The position numbers and the translations under genes were made by a program. DNA of 64,000 nucleotides, taken from the NCBI GenBank assembly GCA_016795155.1, contig JAEUIE010000006.1:62001-126000 (forward strand). The letters run 5' to 3'. Shown piece by piece: positions 28,679-37,535 of this stretch. The first letter of the stretch is position 1. Every line of letters begins with the position of its first letter. The DNA comes from Planctomycetia bacterium (GTDB lineage Bacteria > Planctomycetota > Planctomycetia > Gemmatales > HRBIN36). The notes under the pieces were generated by a model, which worked only from the letters and a program-made list of their open reading frames with translations, searched no databases and was not told the origin of the DNA.

Positions 28679-30013
28679 ATGACTGGCATAACTACTGATA
28701 TTAAAGCGATGTTTCTCGAAAAAGATGATTGTGATGCAGGAACGGTGCAAAGATTACGTGATGGATTGGCCCAGGGACATCCCCAATATAAGGCACTGCG
28801 TGAATCGGTTGATGCCATGAAGGTCAAACTGGAAGCAGGTGGACCACAAGAGAAGAAGTGGCATTTGAAGTTGGGGGTAGCTAACTGGTTTCTGGGGCGA
28901 ACACGTGACGCTGCTGATCATCTTCACAAAGCAGATACCGCCCTGTCACAATTTTATCTGGGACGAGCATTGGCCCAACTGAACGATATGGACGAAGCCC
29001 ATAAAGCGTTTGAACGTGCAGAAAAGATGGGTTATACGGCAACTCAAGTACAACTGCAGCGAGCAGGGCTTTATCTGCACCAGAAGCAGTATAAGCAGGC
29101 AAAAGAACTGATCAATCGACTGGAAAGCATGAGCAGTCATTCTGGTGAATACCACTTCCAGAAAGGTTGCCTGTTACTTGAAGAAGGCGATCGATCGGGT
29201 GCACTGGCCAGCTTTGAGAAGGCGATCGAAATTGATCCCAACCACTCAGGTGCTTTGTTCCAATTGGGATATTACAACGACCTGGCTGGAAACGATGAAG
29301 AAGCTATCGGATTTTATGAACGCAGCGTTTCTCAACTTCCCGCCAGCAAGGGTGCATTGAATAATCTGGGTATTCTCTATGAGGATAACAATCAGTACGA
29401 GAAAGCACACAATTGCTATCGACAGTTGAGTGAGGCTTTCCCAACTGATGGCAGAGCCAGACTTTTTCTCAAGGATGCTGATGCATCCCGTGAAATGTTC
29501 TTCGATGAAGACGCTGAACGACGCTTTGACAAGTTTTCACAGGTACTTGAAGTTCCAGTTACAGACTTCGAACTGTCCGTGCGAAGCAGAAACTGCCTGA
29601 AAAAGATGAACATCCGGACGCTCGGTGATTTGACACGCGTAACTGAATCACAATTGCTGGCCAGCAAAAACTTTGGTGAGACATCACTTGATGAAATCAA
29701 GGATATGTTGACAGCTAAAGGCTTGAGGCTTGGCCAGGCTTTGGAAGAAGGTGCGCGTTACGACCCACGCTTCCGAGCCAATCAGCCTCAGTATTCTCCC
29801 GAAGAACAAGAGGCGATGAACAAACCCATCAGTGAATTGAACTTTTCGGTGCGTGCCCGTAAATGTATGAACCGTTTGAGTATCAGTACAGTTGGTGAAT
29901 TGATTCAGCGAACTGCTGATGAACTTCTGGAAATGAAGAACTTTGGGCAAACTTCATTGGTAGAGGTTCGTGAAAAGCTCACTGAACTCAATTTGAAGCT
30001 TCGTGGCGACTGA
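28679..30013 (+). CDS. TPR protein with two RNA polymerase alpha C-terminal domains
   Basis: 444-aa soluble protein. Residues about 50-260 are tetratricopeptide repeats (for example GDRSGALASFEKAIEIDPNH, ALNNLGILYEDNNQYEKAH). Two domains closely similar to the C-terminal domain of RNA polymerase alpha follow, at about 294-352 (FELSVRSRNCLKKMNIRTLG, NFGETSLDEIKDML) and 383-444 (LNFSVRARKCMNRLSISTVG, NFGQTSLVEVREKL). In E. coli numbering the first copy keeps R265, N268, C269, G296, S299 and E302 and has T at K298; the second also keeps R265 but has K at 268. Alpha-CTDs bind UP-element DNA and activators, so a role with DNA or transcription is likely but unproven. ATG 28679 (GGAG ten bases upstream) is preferred over GTG 28670. 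Confidence 0.85.
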   Translation: MTGITTDIKAMFLEKDDCDAGTVQRLRDGLAQGHPQYKALRESVDAMKVKLEAGGPQEKKWHLKLGVANWFLGRTRDAADHLHKADTALSQFYLGRALAQLNDMDEAHKAFERAEKMGYTATQVQLQRAGLYLHQKQYKQAKELINRLESMSSHSGEYHFQKGCLLLEEGDRSGALASFEKAIEIDPNHSGALFQLGYYNDLAGNDEEAIGFYERSVSQLPASKGALNNLGILYEDNNQYEKAHNCYRQLSEAFPTDGRARLFLKDADASREMFFDEDAERRFDKFSQVLEVPVTDFELSVRSRNCLKKMNIRTLGDLTRVTESQLLASKNFGETSLDEIKDMLTAKGLRLGQALEEGARYDPRFRANQPQYSPEEQEAMNKPISELNFSVRARKCMNRLSISTVGELIQRTADELLEMKNFGQTSLVEVREKLTELNLKLRGD

Positions 30014-30046
30014 TCAAATCAGTCCCGCGCTACCCCTTCTCAAAGT

Positions 30047-30071
30047 TGCCCCCGAGTTTCATTCGGGGGCA
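30047..30071 (+). terminator. probable terminator of TPR/alpha-CTD gene
   Basis: TGCCCCCGA (30047-30055) and TCGGGGGCA (30063-30071) form a perfect 9-bp GC-rich stem with a 7-nt loop, followed by CATTTATT. It lies 34 bp past the stop and just before tgt, separating the two transcription units. Confidence 0.6.
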
Positions 30072-30082
30072 CATTTATTCCC

Positions 30083-31225
30083 ATGCCTCCTGTCAGCTTT
30101 ACACTTCTGAGAAACGACGGAAAAGCGCGGCTTGGACAATTGTCGACGCCGCATGGCACCTTTGAAACCCCCATGTTCATGCCTGTTGGCACCCAGGCTA
30201 CCGTTAAGGGATTAACCCCAGAAATGGTGAAGCAGTGTGGTGCCCGCATTATTCTGGGAAATACTTACCATCTTGCACTGCGTCCCGGAGCAGACATCAT
30301 CGCTGAACTGGGTGGTTTGCATCGATTCATGAACTGGGATCAAGCCATTCTAACAGACTCGGGTGGTTATCAGATTTTCAGCTTGGCTGCTCAACGAAAA
30401 ATAACTGACGAAGGTGCTTTTTTTCGCTCGCATCTGGATGGTTCTCCATTCTCTCTCACTCCAGAAAGTGCGGTCGATATACAGGAGAAACTTGGTTCTG
30501 ATATTGCGATGGTGCTGGATGAATGCCCACCTGGGCTTGCAGATCCAGAGGTGGTAAGACGGGCAATGGATCGCAGCATTCTGTGGGCTAAAAGATGTCA
30601 GCAGGCGCATCGCCGTGCTGATCAGGCACAGTTCGCAATAGTACAGGGTGGCATGAACGTCGCCTGGAGGATTGAATGTGCTGAGCAACTGAAAATGCTC
30701 GATTTCCCTGGGTATGCGCTGGGTGGTTTCAGTGTCGGTGAACCGGGTGAAGTCATGTTGCAGGTCTTAAGTGAAGCAGCAGACGCATTGCCTGTGGATA
30801 AACCCCGCTACCTGATGGGGGTAGGTAAACCTGAAGATATTCTTTCAGGAATTGCCCGTGGCATTGACCTTTTTGATTGCGTATTACCCACACGCAATGG
30901 CCGTAATGCCCAGGCGTTAACCTCAGATGGACCAGTGCGATTGCGTAATGCCAAGCATAAACGAACTGAATTGCCTCTGGATTCGCAATGTCGATGTTAT
31001 ACCTGCTCTAACTATACCAAAGCTTACTTACACCATCTGTTCAATGCAGATGAAATGTTAGGCCCAACGTTAATATCACTGCACAATATTCAGTTTTATC
31101 TCGATTTAGTATCCAAAGCTCGCCTGGCAATTAATGCCGGATGCTTTGACCGCTTCCATCATGAAAACCTTGTCCGTTGGCAGTCAAGCACTTACAATCA
31201 ACAGTCTGACACGGAATTGCCTTGA
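30083..31225 (+). CDS. tgt: tRNA-guanine transglycosylase
   Basis: 380-aa enzyme that exchanges guanine-34 of GUN-anticodon tRNAs for preQ1 in queuosine synthesis. Family motifs are FMPVGTQATVKGLTPEMV, LTDSGGYQIFSLA (active-site Asp region), YALGGFSVGEP and DLFDCVLPTRNGRNAQALT (nucleophile Asp region). The zinc site CRCYTC with the later His in LHHLF is present. Length is usual. No SD precedes the ATG at 30083. tgt-yajC-secDF is a gene order common to many bacteria. Confidence 0.95.
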   Translation: MPPVSFTLLRNDGKARLGQLSTPHGTFETPMFMPVGTQATVKGLTPEMVKQCGARIILGNTYHLALRPGADIIAELGGLHRFMNWDQAILTDSGGYQIFSLAAQRKITDEGAFFRSHLDGSPFSLTPESAVDIQEKLGSDIAMVLDECPPGLADPEVVRRAMDRSILWAKRCQQAHRRADQAQFAIVQGGMNVAWRIECAEQLKMLDFPGYALGGFSVGEPGEVMLQVLSEAADALPVDKPRYLMGVGKPEDILSGIARGIDLFDCVLPTRNGRNAQALTSDGPVRLRNAKHKRTELPLDSQCRCYTCSNYTKAYLHHLFNADEMLGPTLISLHNIQFYLDLVSKARLAINAGCFDRFHHENLVRWQSSTYNQQSDTELP

Positions 31226-31237
31226 TTTGTGGTTATT

Positions 31238-31639
31238 ATGACATCTTTCGTTTTCTGTCTTTTGGCTCAAGCTGCCGGTGGTGAAGCAGCCCCTGCACAG
31301 GGTAATGCTGAGCCCGGAACTGGTGCAGCACTGCAACCACTAATCTTTTTCGGTATCCCGCTACTGCTAGCATGGTTTATTCTTTTGCGGCCTGCACAGA
31401 AGCAGGAGAAAGAACGCAAGAAGGCCATTTACCTGATTAAGAAGGGTGACGAGGTCACCTTCTCTGGCGGCATTCTTGGCACGGTAGCATCCATCAAGGA
31501 AAAGACGGCAGGAACTCCAGGAGACCAGGACGAAATCATCGTCAAAGTGCTCGAAAGCAAATTGAGAATTCTGCGTTCTAGCATCTATTCCATAACGCCT
31601 GCCTCCGAAGCAACATCACAGGAGTCTGCATCGGGTTAA
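31238..31639 (+). CDS. yajC: preprotein translocase subunit YajC
   Basis: About 133 aa, the small membrane partner of SecDF. The N-terminus has a hydrophobic segment and an Ala/Gly-rich linker; the membrane helix (PLIFFGIPLLLAWFILL) is followed by RPAQKQEKERKK and the conserved KKGDEVTFSGGILGTVASIK. The start is ATG 31238 or GTG 31229; neither has a good SD. It follows tgt by 12 bp at most and precedes secDF by about 100 bp. Confidence 0.9.
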   Translation: MTSFVFCLLAQAAGGEAAPAQGNAEPGTGAALQPLIFFGIPLLLAWFILLRPAQKQEKERKKAIYLIKKGDEVTFSGGILGTVASIKEKTAGTPGDQDEIIVKVLESKLRILRSSIYSITPASEATSQESASG

Positions 31640-31666
31640 TGGATGCAGAGTAAAAACGACAACCTG

Positions 31667-31693
31667 AAGCCCTTGGGCGTAACCTGAGGGCTT
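31667..31693 (+). other. hairpin between yajC and secDF
   Basis: AAGCCCT (31667-31673) pairs perfectly with AGGGCTT (31687-31693), loop 13 nt, followed by GTTAAAT. Each arm is preceded by, or includes the end of, an AACCTGA direct repeat (31661 and 31681). It may attenuate or process the transcript between the two genes. Confidence 0.4.
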
Positions 31694-31739
31694 GTTAAAT
31701 GGATAAGACATTCACTTTTCTCTAGCCCCGATTGTGACA

Positions 31740-34736
31740 ATGACTGCACTGATATCAATTCTGATTTTAATCGCACTGATTGTCGGCTTGAAACTTCTGT
31801 TTACCAGGCTGTTCCCCGGATTTGAATGGCGACTTTTGCTGGTCACCGTTCCGGTAATACTAGCAACCTGGATTACGGTGGTTGCATTTCGCAATTACAT
31901 GGATCCTACTGCTGAAGGTAAGCGTTTCACTCTGGGTGTAGACCTGGCAGGTGGATCTATTCTGGTTTACGAAGTTGATCCTGCATTCTGGGAACGCCAA
32001 TCCGATGCTTTCAAACGTGAATTCAGTGCAGAGCAATTGGCTTCGCGCATCAAAACACGAGTCGATCCGAGTAATCTTCTTGAAACCACCATTCGACCTA
32101 TTCAGGGAGATGCCAGCAGACCACCACGCGTCGAAATTGTACTACCCATCAGCAATGATCCGAAGAATAAAAACAGCGCAGGGAAAATTCAGGAAATCAA
32201 ACGACTGATCCAGCAACAGGGTCAGTTGGAATTCCGCATCCTGGCGCACAACAACTCGATGCCTGAATTCAACGATCGTGATGCCATTAATACCGCCAAG
32301 ACACAATTGGCAGGAAAAGCAGATGAAATTGTGCTGCCCGGAAAAACTCCCCCTGCTCCAACAGGCTTGGAAGCTGAATATGAATGGCTCGAAATGTCAG
32401 CCAGCGAAATCGAGACACTGAAGCAAAATTTTAGTGCTGAATCGCCAGAAGGCTTTCGCATGATCGGGGATTACGCATATTTCAGTGCACCCAAGCAACG
32501 TACCATCGATATACCTGAAAGTGCACCTAACCTGGGTCGACATTTTGTTCTTACTCGCAAACCTATTGCAGATAAAGCACTGGTAACGGGTGACAACATG
32601 GATCCTGCATCCATTTTCCCTGACATGAATAATCTGCAATTTGTCGTCCGGTTTGGTATCAAGCCTGATGCTCAGGATCGATTCTTTGAACTCACCAAAG
32701 AAGTCAAAAAATTGATGGCTATTATCTTTGATGGAAAAGTAATATCAGCTCCAGAACTACAGGCACGGTTAAGCACGGGTGGAATTATCACCATGGGTGG
32801 CAGCGGTGCCGAAGCCCAAAGGCGAGTTACTGATCTGGCTCGCATTCTCCAGGCGGGCTCACTCCCTGCTGCACTGAAACCTGAACCAGCCAGTGAAATG
32901 ACGATGGGGCCAGGACTCGGTGAAGATACGATCCGCAAGGGAACGCTGGCTGTTGCCGGTGCATTCCTCGCTGTCTGCGTGTTCATGATGATTTACTACC
33001 GCTTTGCAGGATTTGTCGCGGTAGCGGCGTTGTTCATCAATCTGTTGCTCACCGTAGCCTTCCTCGCCTTTGCCAATGCAGCCATTACGCTACCAGGCCT
33101 GGCTGGTCTGGTATTGATGCTGGGTATGGCTATTGATGCCAATGTGTTGATCTATGAACGACTTCGTGAAGAGCGTGAACGGGGCGCCAATTTCGCACTG
33201 GCGATTCGTAATGCCTATGACCGTGCGTTGCCAACTATTATCGATACTCACATCACATCCATTTTCACTGCCATCGTTCTTTATGCAGTCGGCACTGACC
33301 AGTTGAAGGGTTTTGGTATCTCATTGACGATGGGGTTGATCATCAGTTTGTTTACCAGTTTGTACATGACGAGATTGTTCTTTGACATTGCTCTCAGCAA
33401 AGGCTGGCTGAAAAATCTGAGCATGATGAAGTTATTCAGCAAACCTAACTTCGATTTCATGCGAGTTCGGCATTACTGGTTTGCAGCAACTGTCATACTC
33501 TCCATTCTGGGAGTTGCACTTTTCCTCTATCGTGGTGAAGAAGGACTCAACATCGATTTCACTGGCGGGACTGCTTATACCTTCCAGTTCAAAGAGCCCA
33601 AGAACATTTCGGAAGTACGTTCTGAGATCATGAAACACCCAGAGTTGCCAGAGCCTGCCGTAGATGCATTGTACCGTGATGCAACGCTCGGGACGGGTGC
33701 CACCAGAGAATTCACGGTTCGTACCACCAATAAAGATGCTATCAAAGTTCGGCAAGCAATCGAAAGTGCTTTTGGCAAAGAACTCTTATATGTGGATGCC
33801 AAAACCACTGATGTAACTGCTGTTCCTCCTGATAAGCAGGATAATGAAAAACGGGACCAGGCATTTGAGATTACTTTTTCGAATAAGGAACCACCCGCAG
33901 AGGAAGTTGCCAAGTTTGTCAATCAGTGGTTTGCGCAGCATGTTCCTGGCAGCAATAAAGACTTCTTCCATGTCAAAGGCATAACTCCTGGAACCCGACA
34001 GGGCAGCTTTAAGACATCCAGGGTTGAATTCAAGCTCCCTGCAGAACTGAAGAATAAGGCAGGTGATCTGGTTAAGTATGTAGTTCAGCAATTCAGCTTG
34101 CCTGTTTCAGATCGCCTGGAGAATTTCGACAGTCAACTGGCCCAGGAAACCCAGGGTAAGGCTCTTTCCGCCATTCTGCTCTCATGGCTCGCCATAGTTG
34201 GCTACCTCTGGTTCCGTTTTGGTAACTGGACCTTCGGTGTTGCTGCAGTGCTTTGTCTTGCACACGATCTGATGTTTACAGTCGGTATTATTGCGGGTTG
34301 CCATTACATAGTGGGTATGTTTGGCAATGTACTACTGTTGGAAGATTTCAAACTCGATCTCCCCGCAGTTGCTGCACTACTTACATTGGTTGGCTACTCA
34401 GTGAACGATACCATCGTGGTGTTTGACCGCATTCGTGAAATCCGAGGAAAGAACCCTGAATTGACCACAGCCATCATTAATGAAAGCGTCAATGGCACGT
34501 TGAGCCGAACGATTCTTGTGTCATTGGCCACCTGGCTCGTTGTCGTCGTGCTTTACATATTCGGTGGCGAAGGTGTTAAACTCTTTGCCTTCGTGATGGT
34601 GGTTGGAGTCATTATCGGAACCTACAGTTCGATTTTTGTCGCCAGCCCACTGTTGCTGCTACTGGGTGAAGGCAAGCCTCGAACAGCACCAACTGGCACA
34701 ACGGGACGCAAACAGTTGCAAACTGCTTCCCGATGA
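31740..34736 (+). CDS. secDF: fused protein translocase SecDF
   Basis: About 998 aa; SecD and SecF in one chain, using the proton gradient to assist protein export at the SecYEG channel. The SecD half has an N-terminal helix, the periplasmic P1 region starting with FTLGVDLAGGSILVYEVDP, and a membrane block ending with LVLMLGMAIDANVLIYERL. The SecF half begins near residue 560 (MRVRHYWFAATVILSILG, INIDFTGG-like GLNIDFTGGTAYTFQF) and contains GYSVNDTIVVFDRIREIRG. The extra periplasmic segment of SecF (about residues 660-790) is long. The start may be GTG 31734 instead. Confidence 0.95.
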   Translation: MTALISILILIALIVGLKLLFTRLFPGFEWRLLLVTVPVILATWITVVAFRNYMDPTAEGKRFTLGVDLAGGSILVYEVDPAFWERQSDAFKREFSAEQLASRIKTRVDPSNLLETTIRPIQGDASRPPRVEIVLPISNDPKNKNSAGKIQEIKRLIQQQGQLEFRILAHNNSMPEFNDRDAINTAKTQLAGKADEIVLPGKTPPAPTGLEAEYEWLEMSASEIETLKQNFSAESPEGFRMIGDYAYFSAPKQRTIDIPESAPNLGRHFVLTRKPIADKALVTGDNMDPASIFPDMNNLQFVVRFGIKPDAQDRFFELTKEVKKLMAIIFDGKVISAPELQARLSTGGIITMGGSGAEAQRRVTDLARILQAGSLPAALKPEPASEMTMGPGLGEDTIRKGTLAVAGAFLAVCVFMMIYYRFAGFVAVAALFINLLLTVAFLAFANAAITLPGLAGLVLMLGMAIDANVLIYERLREERERGANFALAIRNAYDRALPTIIDTHITSIFTAIVLYAVGTDQLKGFGISLTMGLIISLFTSLYMTRLFFDIALSKGWLKNLSMMKLFSKPNFDFMRVRHYWFAATVILSILGVALFLYRGEEGLNIDFTGGTAYTFQFKEPKNISEVRSEIMKHPELPEPAVDALYRDATLGTGATREFTVRTTNKDAIKVRQAIESAFGKELLYVDAKTTDVTAVPPDKQDNEKRDQAFEITFSNKEPPAEEVAKFVNQWFAQHVPGSNKDFFHVKGITPGTRQGSFKTSRVEFKLPAELKNKAGDLVKYVVQQFSLPVSDRLENFDSQLAQETQGKALSAILLSWLAIVGYLWFRFGNWTFGVAAVLCLAHDLMFTVGIIAGCHYIVGMFGNVLLLEDFKLDLPAVAALLTLVGYSVNDTIVVFDRIREIRGKNPELTTAIINESVNGTLSRTILVSLATWLVVVVLYIFGGEGVKLFAFVMVVGVIIGTYSSIFVASPLLLLLGEGKPRTAPTGTTGRKQLQTASR

Positions 34737-34823
34737 TTGCTTTAAAAATGGATTGCACCTTACAATGAAACGCTCGACAATGAGAATAACCTGTTAGACT
34801 CATAAACTTGAAAGGATAATCAC

Positions 34824-35255
34824 ATGCCTCAACCCATGCCACCACCACAACCTGCCAAAGGCATTGGCCTTATTGGCTGGCTCATATTTCTGGCTATCGG
34901 AGTAGCTGTCCTGGGCTATTCTCTAGGCTGGTTTGAATTGAAGAAAGATCCGATCACCAGCAAAACGCAGGTGGTCACTCACATGGAAAAATTCAAAGCT
35001 GATAAGGATGCATTCCTTAAAACTTCTGGTGAGTATCTCAACAAAGGCAAAGACAAACTTGCAGGGCTGCTGAAAAAGAAGGAAGAGAAACCAGCAGATA
35101 AGACAACCATTGAAAAAGAAATTGCCGAGGTACAGGCTCAACTCGACAAGCTGAAAGCCAGTTTGAAATCTGCTGAAGATGCTGCCGATGAGGCTTCCCT
35201 CAACAAAGCCAAGGAAGGGTTGAACGATAGCGTCAAGAAACTACTTGATAAGTAA
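34824..35255 (+). CDS. small single-pass membrane protein with Lys/Glu-rich coiled coil
   Basis: 143 aa. A Pro-rich N-terminus (MPQPMPPPQPAKG) is followed by one membrane helix (IGLIGWLIFLAIGVAVLGYS) and a highly charged helical region, including KEIAEVQAQLDKLKASLKSA, that ends at the terminus. I do not recognise a family. AAAGGA lies seven to eight bases before the ATG, and a strong terminator follows, so it is a real and separately ended gene. It may sit in the secDF transcription unit (87-bp gap). Confidence 0.7.
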   Translation: MPQPMPPPQPAKGIGLIGWLIFLAIGVAVLGYSLGWFELKKDPITSKTQVVTHMEKFKADKDAFLKTSGEYLNKGKDKLAGLLKKKEEKPADKTTIEKEIAEVQAQLDKLKASLKSAEDAADEASLNKAKEGLNDSVKKLLDK

Positions 35256-35277
35256 ATGATTCAATCCAAGCAAGTAG

Positions 35278-35312
35278 AACCCCCACGGATTTTTCCGTGG
35301 GGGTTTTATTTT
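35278..35312 (+). terminator. rho-independent terminator
   Basis: AACCCCCACGGA (35278-35289) and TCCGTGGGGGTT (35294-35305) form a perfect 12-bp stem with a four-T loop, followed by TTATTTT. This is the only classical intrinsic terminator with a clear T-tract that I saw in the window. It ends the rightward transcript of the small membrane protein. Confidence 0.9.
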
Positions 35313-35329
35313 GCAGCTGAAGTATATCA

Positions 35330-35785
35330 TTAGTCTTTTTTACGCTTCAATTCAAAGATCATGCTCCTGCTGCCTTCCTTGGTTTCAAACTTGTCAGGCC
35401 TGGTGGTATCGCCATGATCTGCAGCACAGATCTTTACCTTGTCGTTGCCATCCCATTCGTAGATAGCCAGTTGTTTCTTGCCTTTTGTTTCACCATCGGT
35501 AACGGTGATATCCATGTGCATGGGCTTTTTGGAGGGATCGAGGTCCTGTTTGCCAGCTTCCATCAACTGATCGCCCAGTTTTTGTTCGTAGTTCTTGCCT
35601 TTAAATGTGAAGGTCATTTCCTTGTAGTTCGCTTCGTCGACCTTACTTCCTCCAAATTCCATAGCAGTCACCACCCAGGTACCTGTGAATTTCTTGTCTT
35701 CTTCAGCAACTTTGTCATCCTGTGGCAAAGCCTGCAGGCTGCAGAAGGCCAGGCATACCCAGGTCAATACCAGCAATCGTTTCAT
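35330..35785 (-). CDS. secreted TIGR03067-domain protein
   Basis: 151 aa with a signal peptide (MKRLLVLTWVCLAFCSLQA) and a lipocalin-like TIGR03067 domain, a family expanded in planctomycetes. Visible core: KKFTGTWVVTAMEFGGSKVD near residue 31, MTFTFKGKNYE, MHMDITVTDGETKGKKQLAI, and DKFETKEGSRSMIFELKRKK at the end. The function is unknown; the fold suggests binding of a small hydrophobic ligand. The ATG at 35785 is preceded by GAGGAG nine bases upstream. It stands alone, convergent with the small membrane protein. Confidence 0.85.
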   Translation of the reverse strand: MKRLLVLTWVCLAFCSLQALPQDDKVAEEDKKFTGTWVVTAMEFGGSKVDEANYKEMTFTFKGKNYEQKLGDQLMEAGKQDLDPSKKPMHMDITVTDGETKGKKQLAIYEWDGNDKVKICAADHGDTTRPDKFETKEGSRSMIFELKRKKD

Positions 35786-35995
35786 GTCCAGAACTCCTCA
35801 ATGGGTGCAGAAAGAAATGACTTCTCTGCCAGATATGTCAATGAACCACTACCTCAGTGATTCATCACCGATAAGTTTAGGCGTACACCAGACCAAGGTA
35901 AAGGAATATCTGGACGGTTCCTCAAGACATTTGGGCTTGTTCATTTCGCTCTCATCTGGATACACTGTTTCGTCAATTCAATAACAGAGATTGGC

Positions 35996-37015
35996 ATGGA
36001 CGCCCGCCCTGTTGCTTTCATTACCGGCATTGCCGGCCAGGATGGTTCATATCTGGCAGAATTGCTGCTGCGCAAAGGCTATGCAGTACATGGACTGCTT
36101 CGTCGTAACAGCGATCCGTTCCCGATTCGCCTCAATCATCTCTATGGAAAGTTGCAACTGTGGCCTGGCGACTTATGTGATCTTTCTAGTCTTACCCAGC
36201 TTCTCTATCGCATTCAGCCTCGAGAGATTTATCACCTTGCTGCTCAAAGCATTGTTTCACAGAGCTGGAATCAACCCTTACTGACAGCGGACATTACTGC
36301 CCTGGGAACGCTGCGAATACTGGAAGCCATGCGGCAGGCTGTGCCCAGTGCACGTTTTTATCAATCATCTTCGAGTGAACAGTTTGGTTCAGTTAACTCC
36401 AGTCCGCAAAATGAAACCACTCCATTTCAGCCACGAAATATGTATGGTGTTTCGAAGGTCTTTGCTCATCAGACAACCGTTAATTACCGAGAACATTATG
36501 GCCTGTTTGCCTGTTGTGGCATCATGTTCAATCACGAATCTCCACGAAGAGGAAAAGAGTTTGTCACTCGCCGTATTAGTCAGGGTGTTGCTGACATTGC
36601 ATCGGGCAAGAGTGATGTGCTGACGCTAGGAAGCATGGATGCCCGCCGCGACTGGGGATTTGCAGGCGACTATGTGGATGCCATGTGGCGTATGCTGCAA
36701 CAGGATTCCGCGGAAGATTATGTCATTGGCACGGGTGTCACTCATACTGTTGAACAACTGGTTGAAACCGCCTTTAACCATATTGGCCTTTATTATCAGG
36801 ACTGGGTTAAAGTAGATCCTGATCTCGTACGCCCTGCCGAAGTAAATGAATTGCGAGCAGACGCCAGTAAGGCACGAGACAAGCTTGGCTGGGAATCAAG
36901 CCTTTCTTTTTCCGATCTGATAGGAATGATGGTTGAAGAAGATCTCAGGGTGATTCAGCGCACTAGCCCAACTATCCTCAGTTTGCCTACCCGTAGATTG
37001 GCGAAGACTGCATAA
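35996..37015 (+). CDS. gmd: GDP-mannose 4,6-dehydratase
   Basis: 339-aa short-chain dehydrogenase-fold enzyme that makes GDP-4-keto-6-deoxymannose, the precursor of GDP-fucose, rhamnose or perosamine. NADP-binding glycine motif ITGIAGQDGSYLAELLL at residues ~9-25, RRNSDPFPIRLNHLY, SSSSEQFG (catalytic Ser/Thr-Glu region), YGVSK (Tyr-Lys pair) and FNHESPRRGKEFVTRRIS all match Gmd. No fucose synthase or perosamine synthase is adjacent. It stands alone behind a 210-bp gap and ends at a perfect hairpin. Confidence 0.9.
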   Translation: MDARPVAFITGIAGQDGSYLAELLLRKGYAVHGLLRRNSDPFPIRLNHLYGKLQLWPGDLCDLSSLTQLLYRIQPREIYHLAAQSIVSQSWNQPLLTADITALGTLRILEAMRQAVPSARFYQSSSSEQFGSVNSSPQNETTPFQPRNMYGVSKVFAHQTTVNYREHYGLFACCGIMFNHESPRRGKEFVTRRISQGVADIASGKSDVLTLGSMDARRDWGFAGDYVDAMWRMLQQDSAEDYVIGTGVTHTVEQLVETAFNHIGLYYQDWVKVDPDLVRPAEVNELRADASKARDKLGWESSLSFSDLIGMMVEEDLRVIQRTSPTILSLPTRRLAKTA

Positions 37016-37021
37016 CGCAAA

Positions 37022-37047
37022 ACAGCCTGATCTGAAGATCAGGCTGT
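37022..37047. terminator. hairpin at convergent junction after gmd
   Basis: ACAGCCTGATC (37022-37032) and GATCAGGCTGT (37037-37047) form a perfect 11-bp stem with a TGAA loop, seven bases past the gmd stop. No T-run follows on either strand. Confidence 0.5.
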
Positions 37048-37080
37048 AACGATATAGCAATGCTATTTGCTACTGTTCAA

Positions 37081-37257
37081 CTATTTAGCCTGAGCAGGAG
37101 CAGGAATTGGCTGAGCAGCAGGGGAAGCATGCACATGAGCTGGAGCATTATTGCCGCAGCTGGTGCAGATATCTCGACAACTGTCACAAGTATCATGACA
37201 GCAACCCATCAATGCGGAAACAACGGCAACCGCAACGAAAGACATGAGTGTACGCAT
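37081..37257 (-). CDS. small cysteine-rich putative lipoprotein
   Basis: 58 aa from an ATG at 37257 with TAGGA upstream. A hydrophobic leader (MRTLMSFVAVAVVSALMGCC) ends in LMGC, an acceptable lipobox, and is followed by a tight cysteine cluster (CHDTCDSCRDICTSCGNN) and an Ala/Pro-rich tail. The cysteine spacing suits metal binding or disulfides. The frame continues upstream to 37410 but that part has no leader-like features. I do not recognise the family. It converges on gmd. Confidence 0.55.
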   Translation of the reverse strand: MRTLMSFVAVAVVSALMGCCHDTCDSCRDICTSCGNNAPAHVHASPAAQPIPAPAQAK

Positions 37258-37535
37258 GGATCGGCATCCTACCTGATAATTTGCGCCTTTCCCAATTGCA
37301 AACTCGCTGCAAGGCAATTCGTTTGCAGGCGGATGATCCATCATCCCCCCCAATCGATCGGAAAGTGCTATTAAGGCAATCGACCAAACATGCAGGGCGC
37401 CTTTTCGCAAACCTCGTCAATCATCACGATCAGTATGTCAAAACGTATCGGTTCAATCGCTTATAATTGCTATGATGTTAAAGTATGACGATTGTGCTGT
37501 CTGTACGATTTTGAACTGTTTATGGTGGAGTTGCC

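Noticed and set aside
37462-37467. Perfect TATAAT upstream of gmhA
   Set aside because: No matching -35 box at 16-18 bp; in an AT-rich stretch a single hexamer is weak evidence for a promoter.
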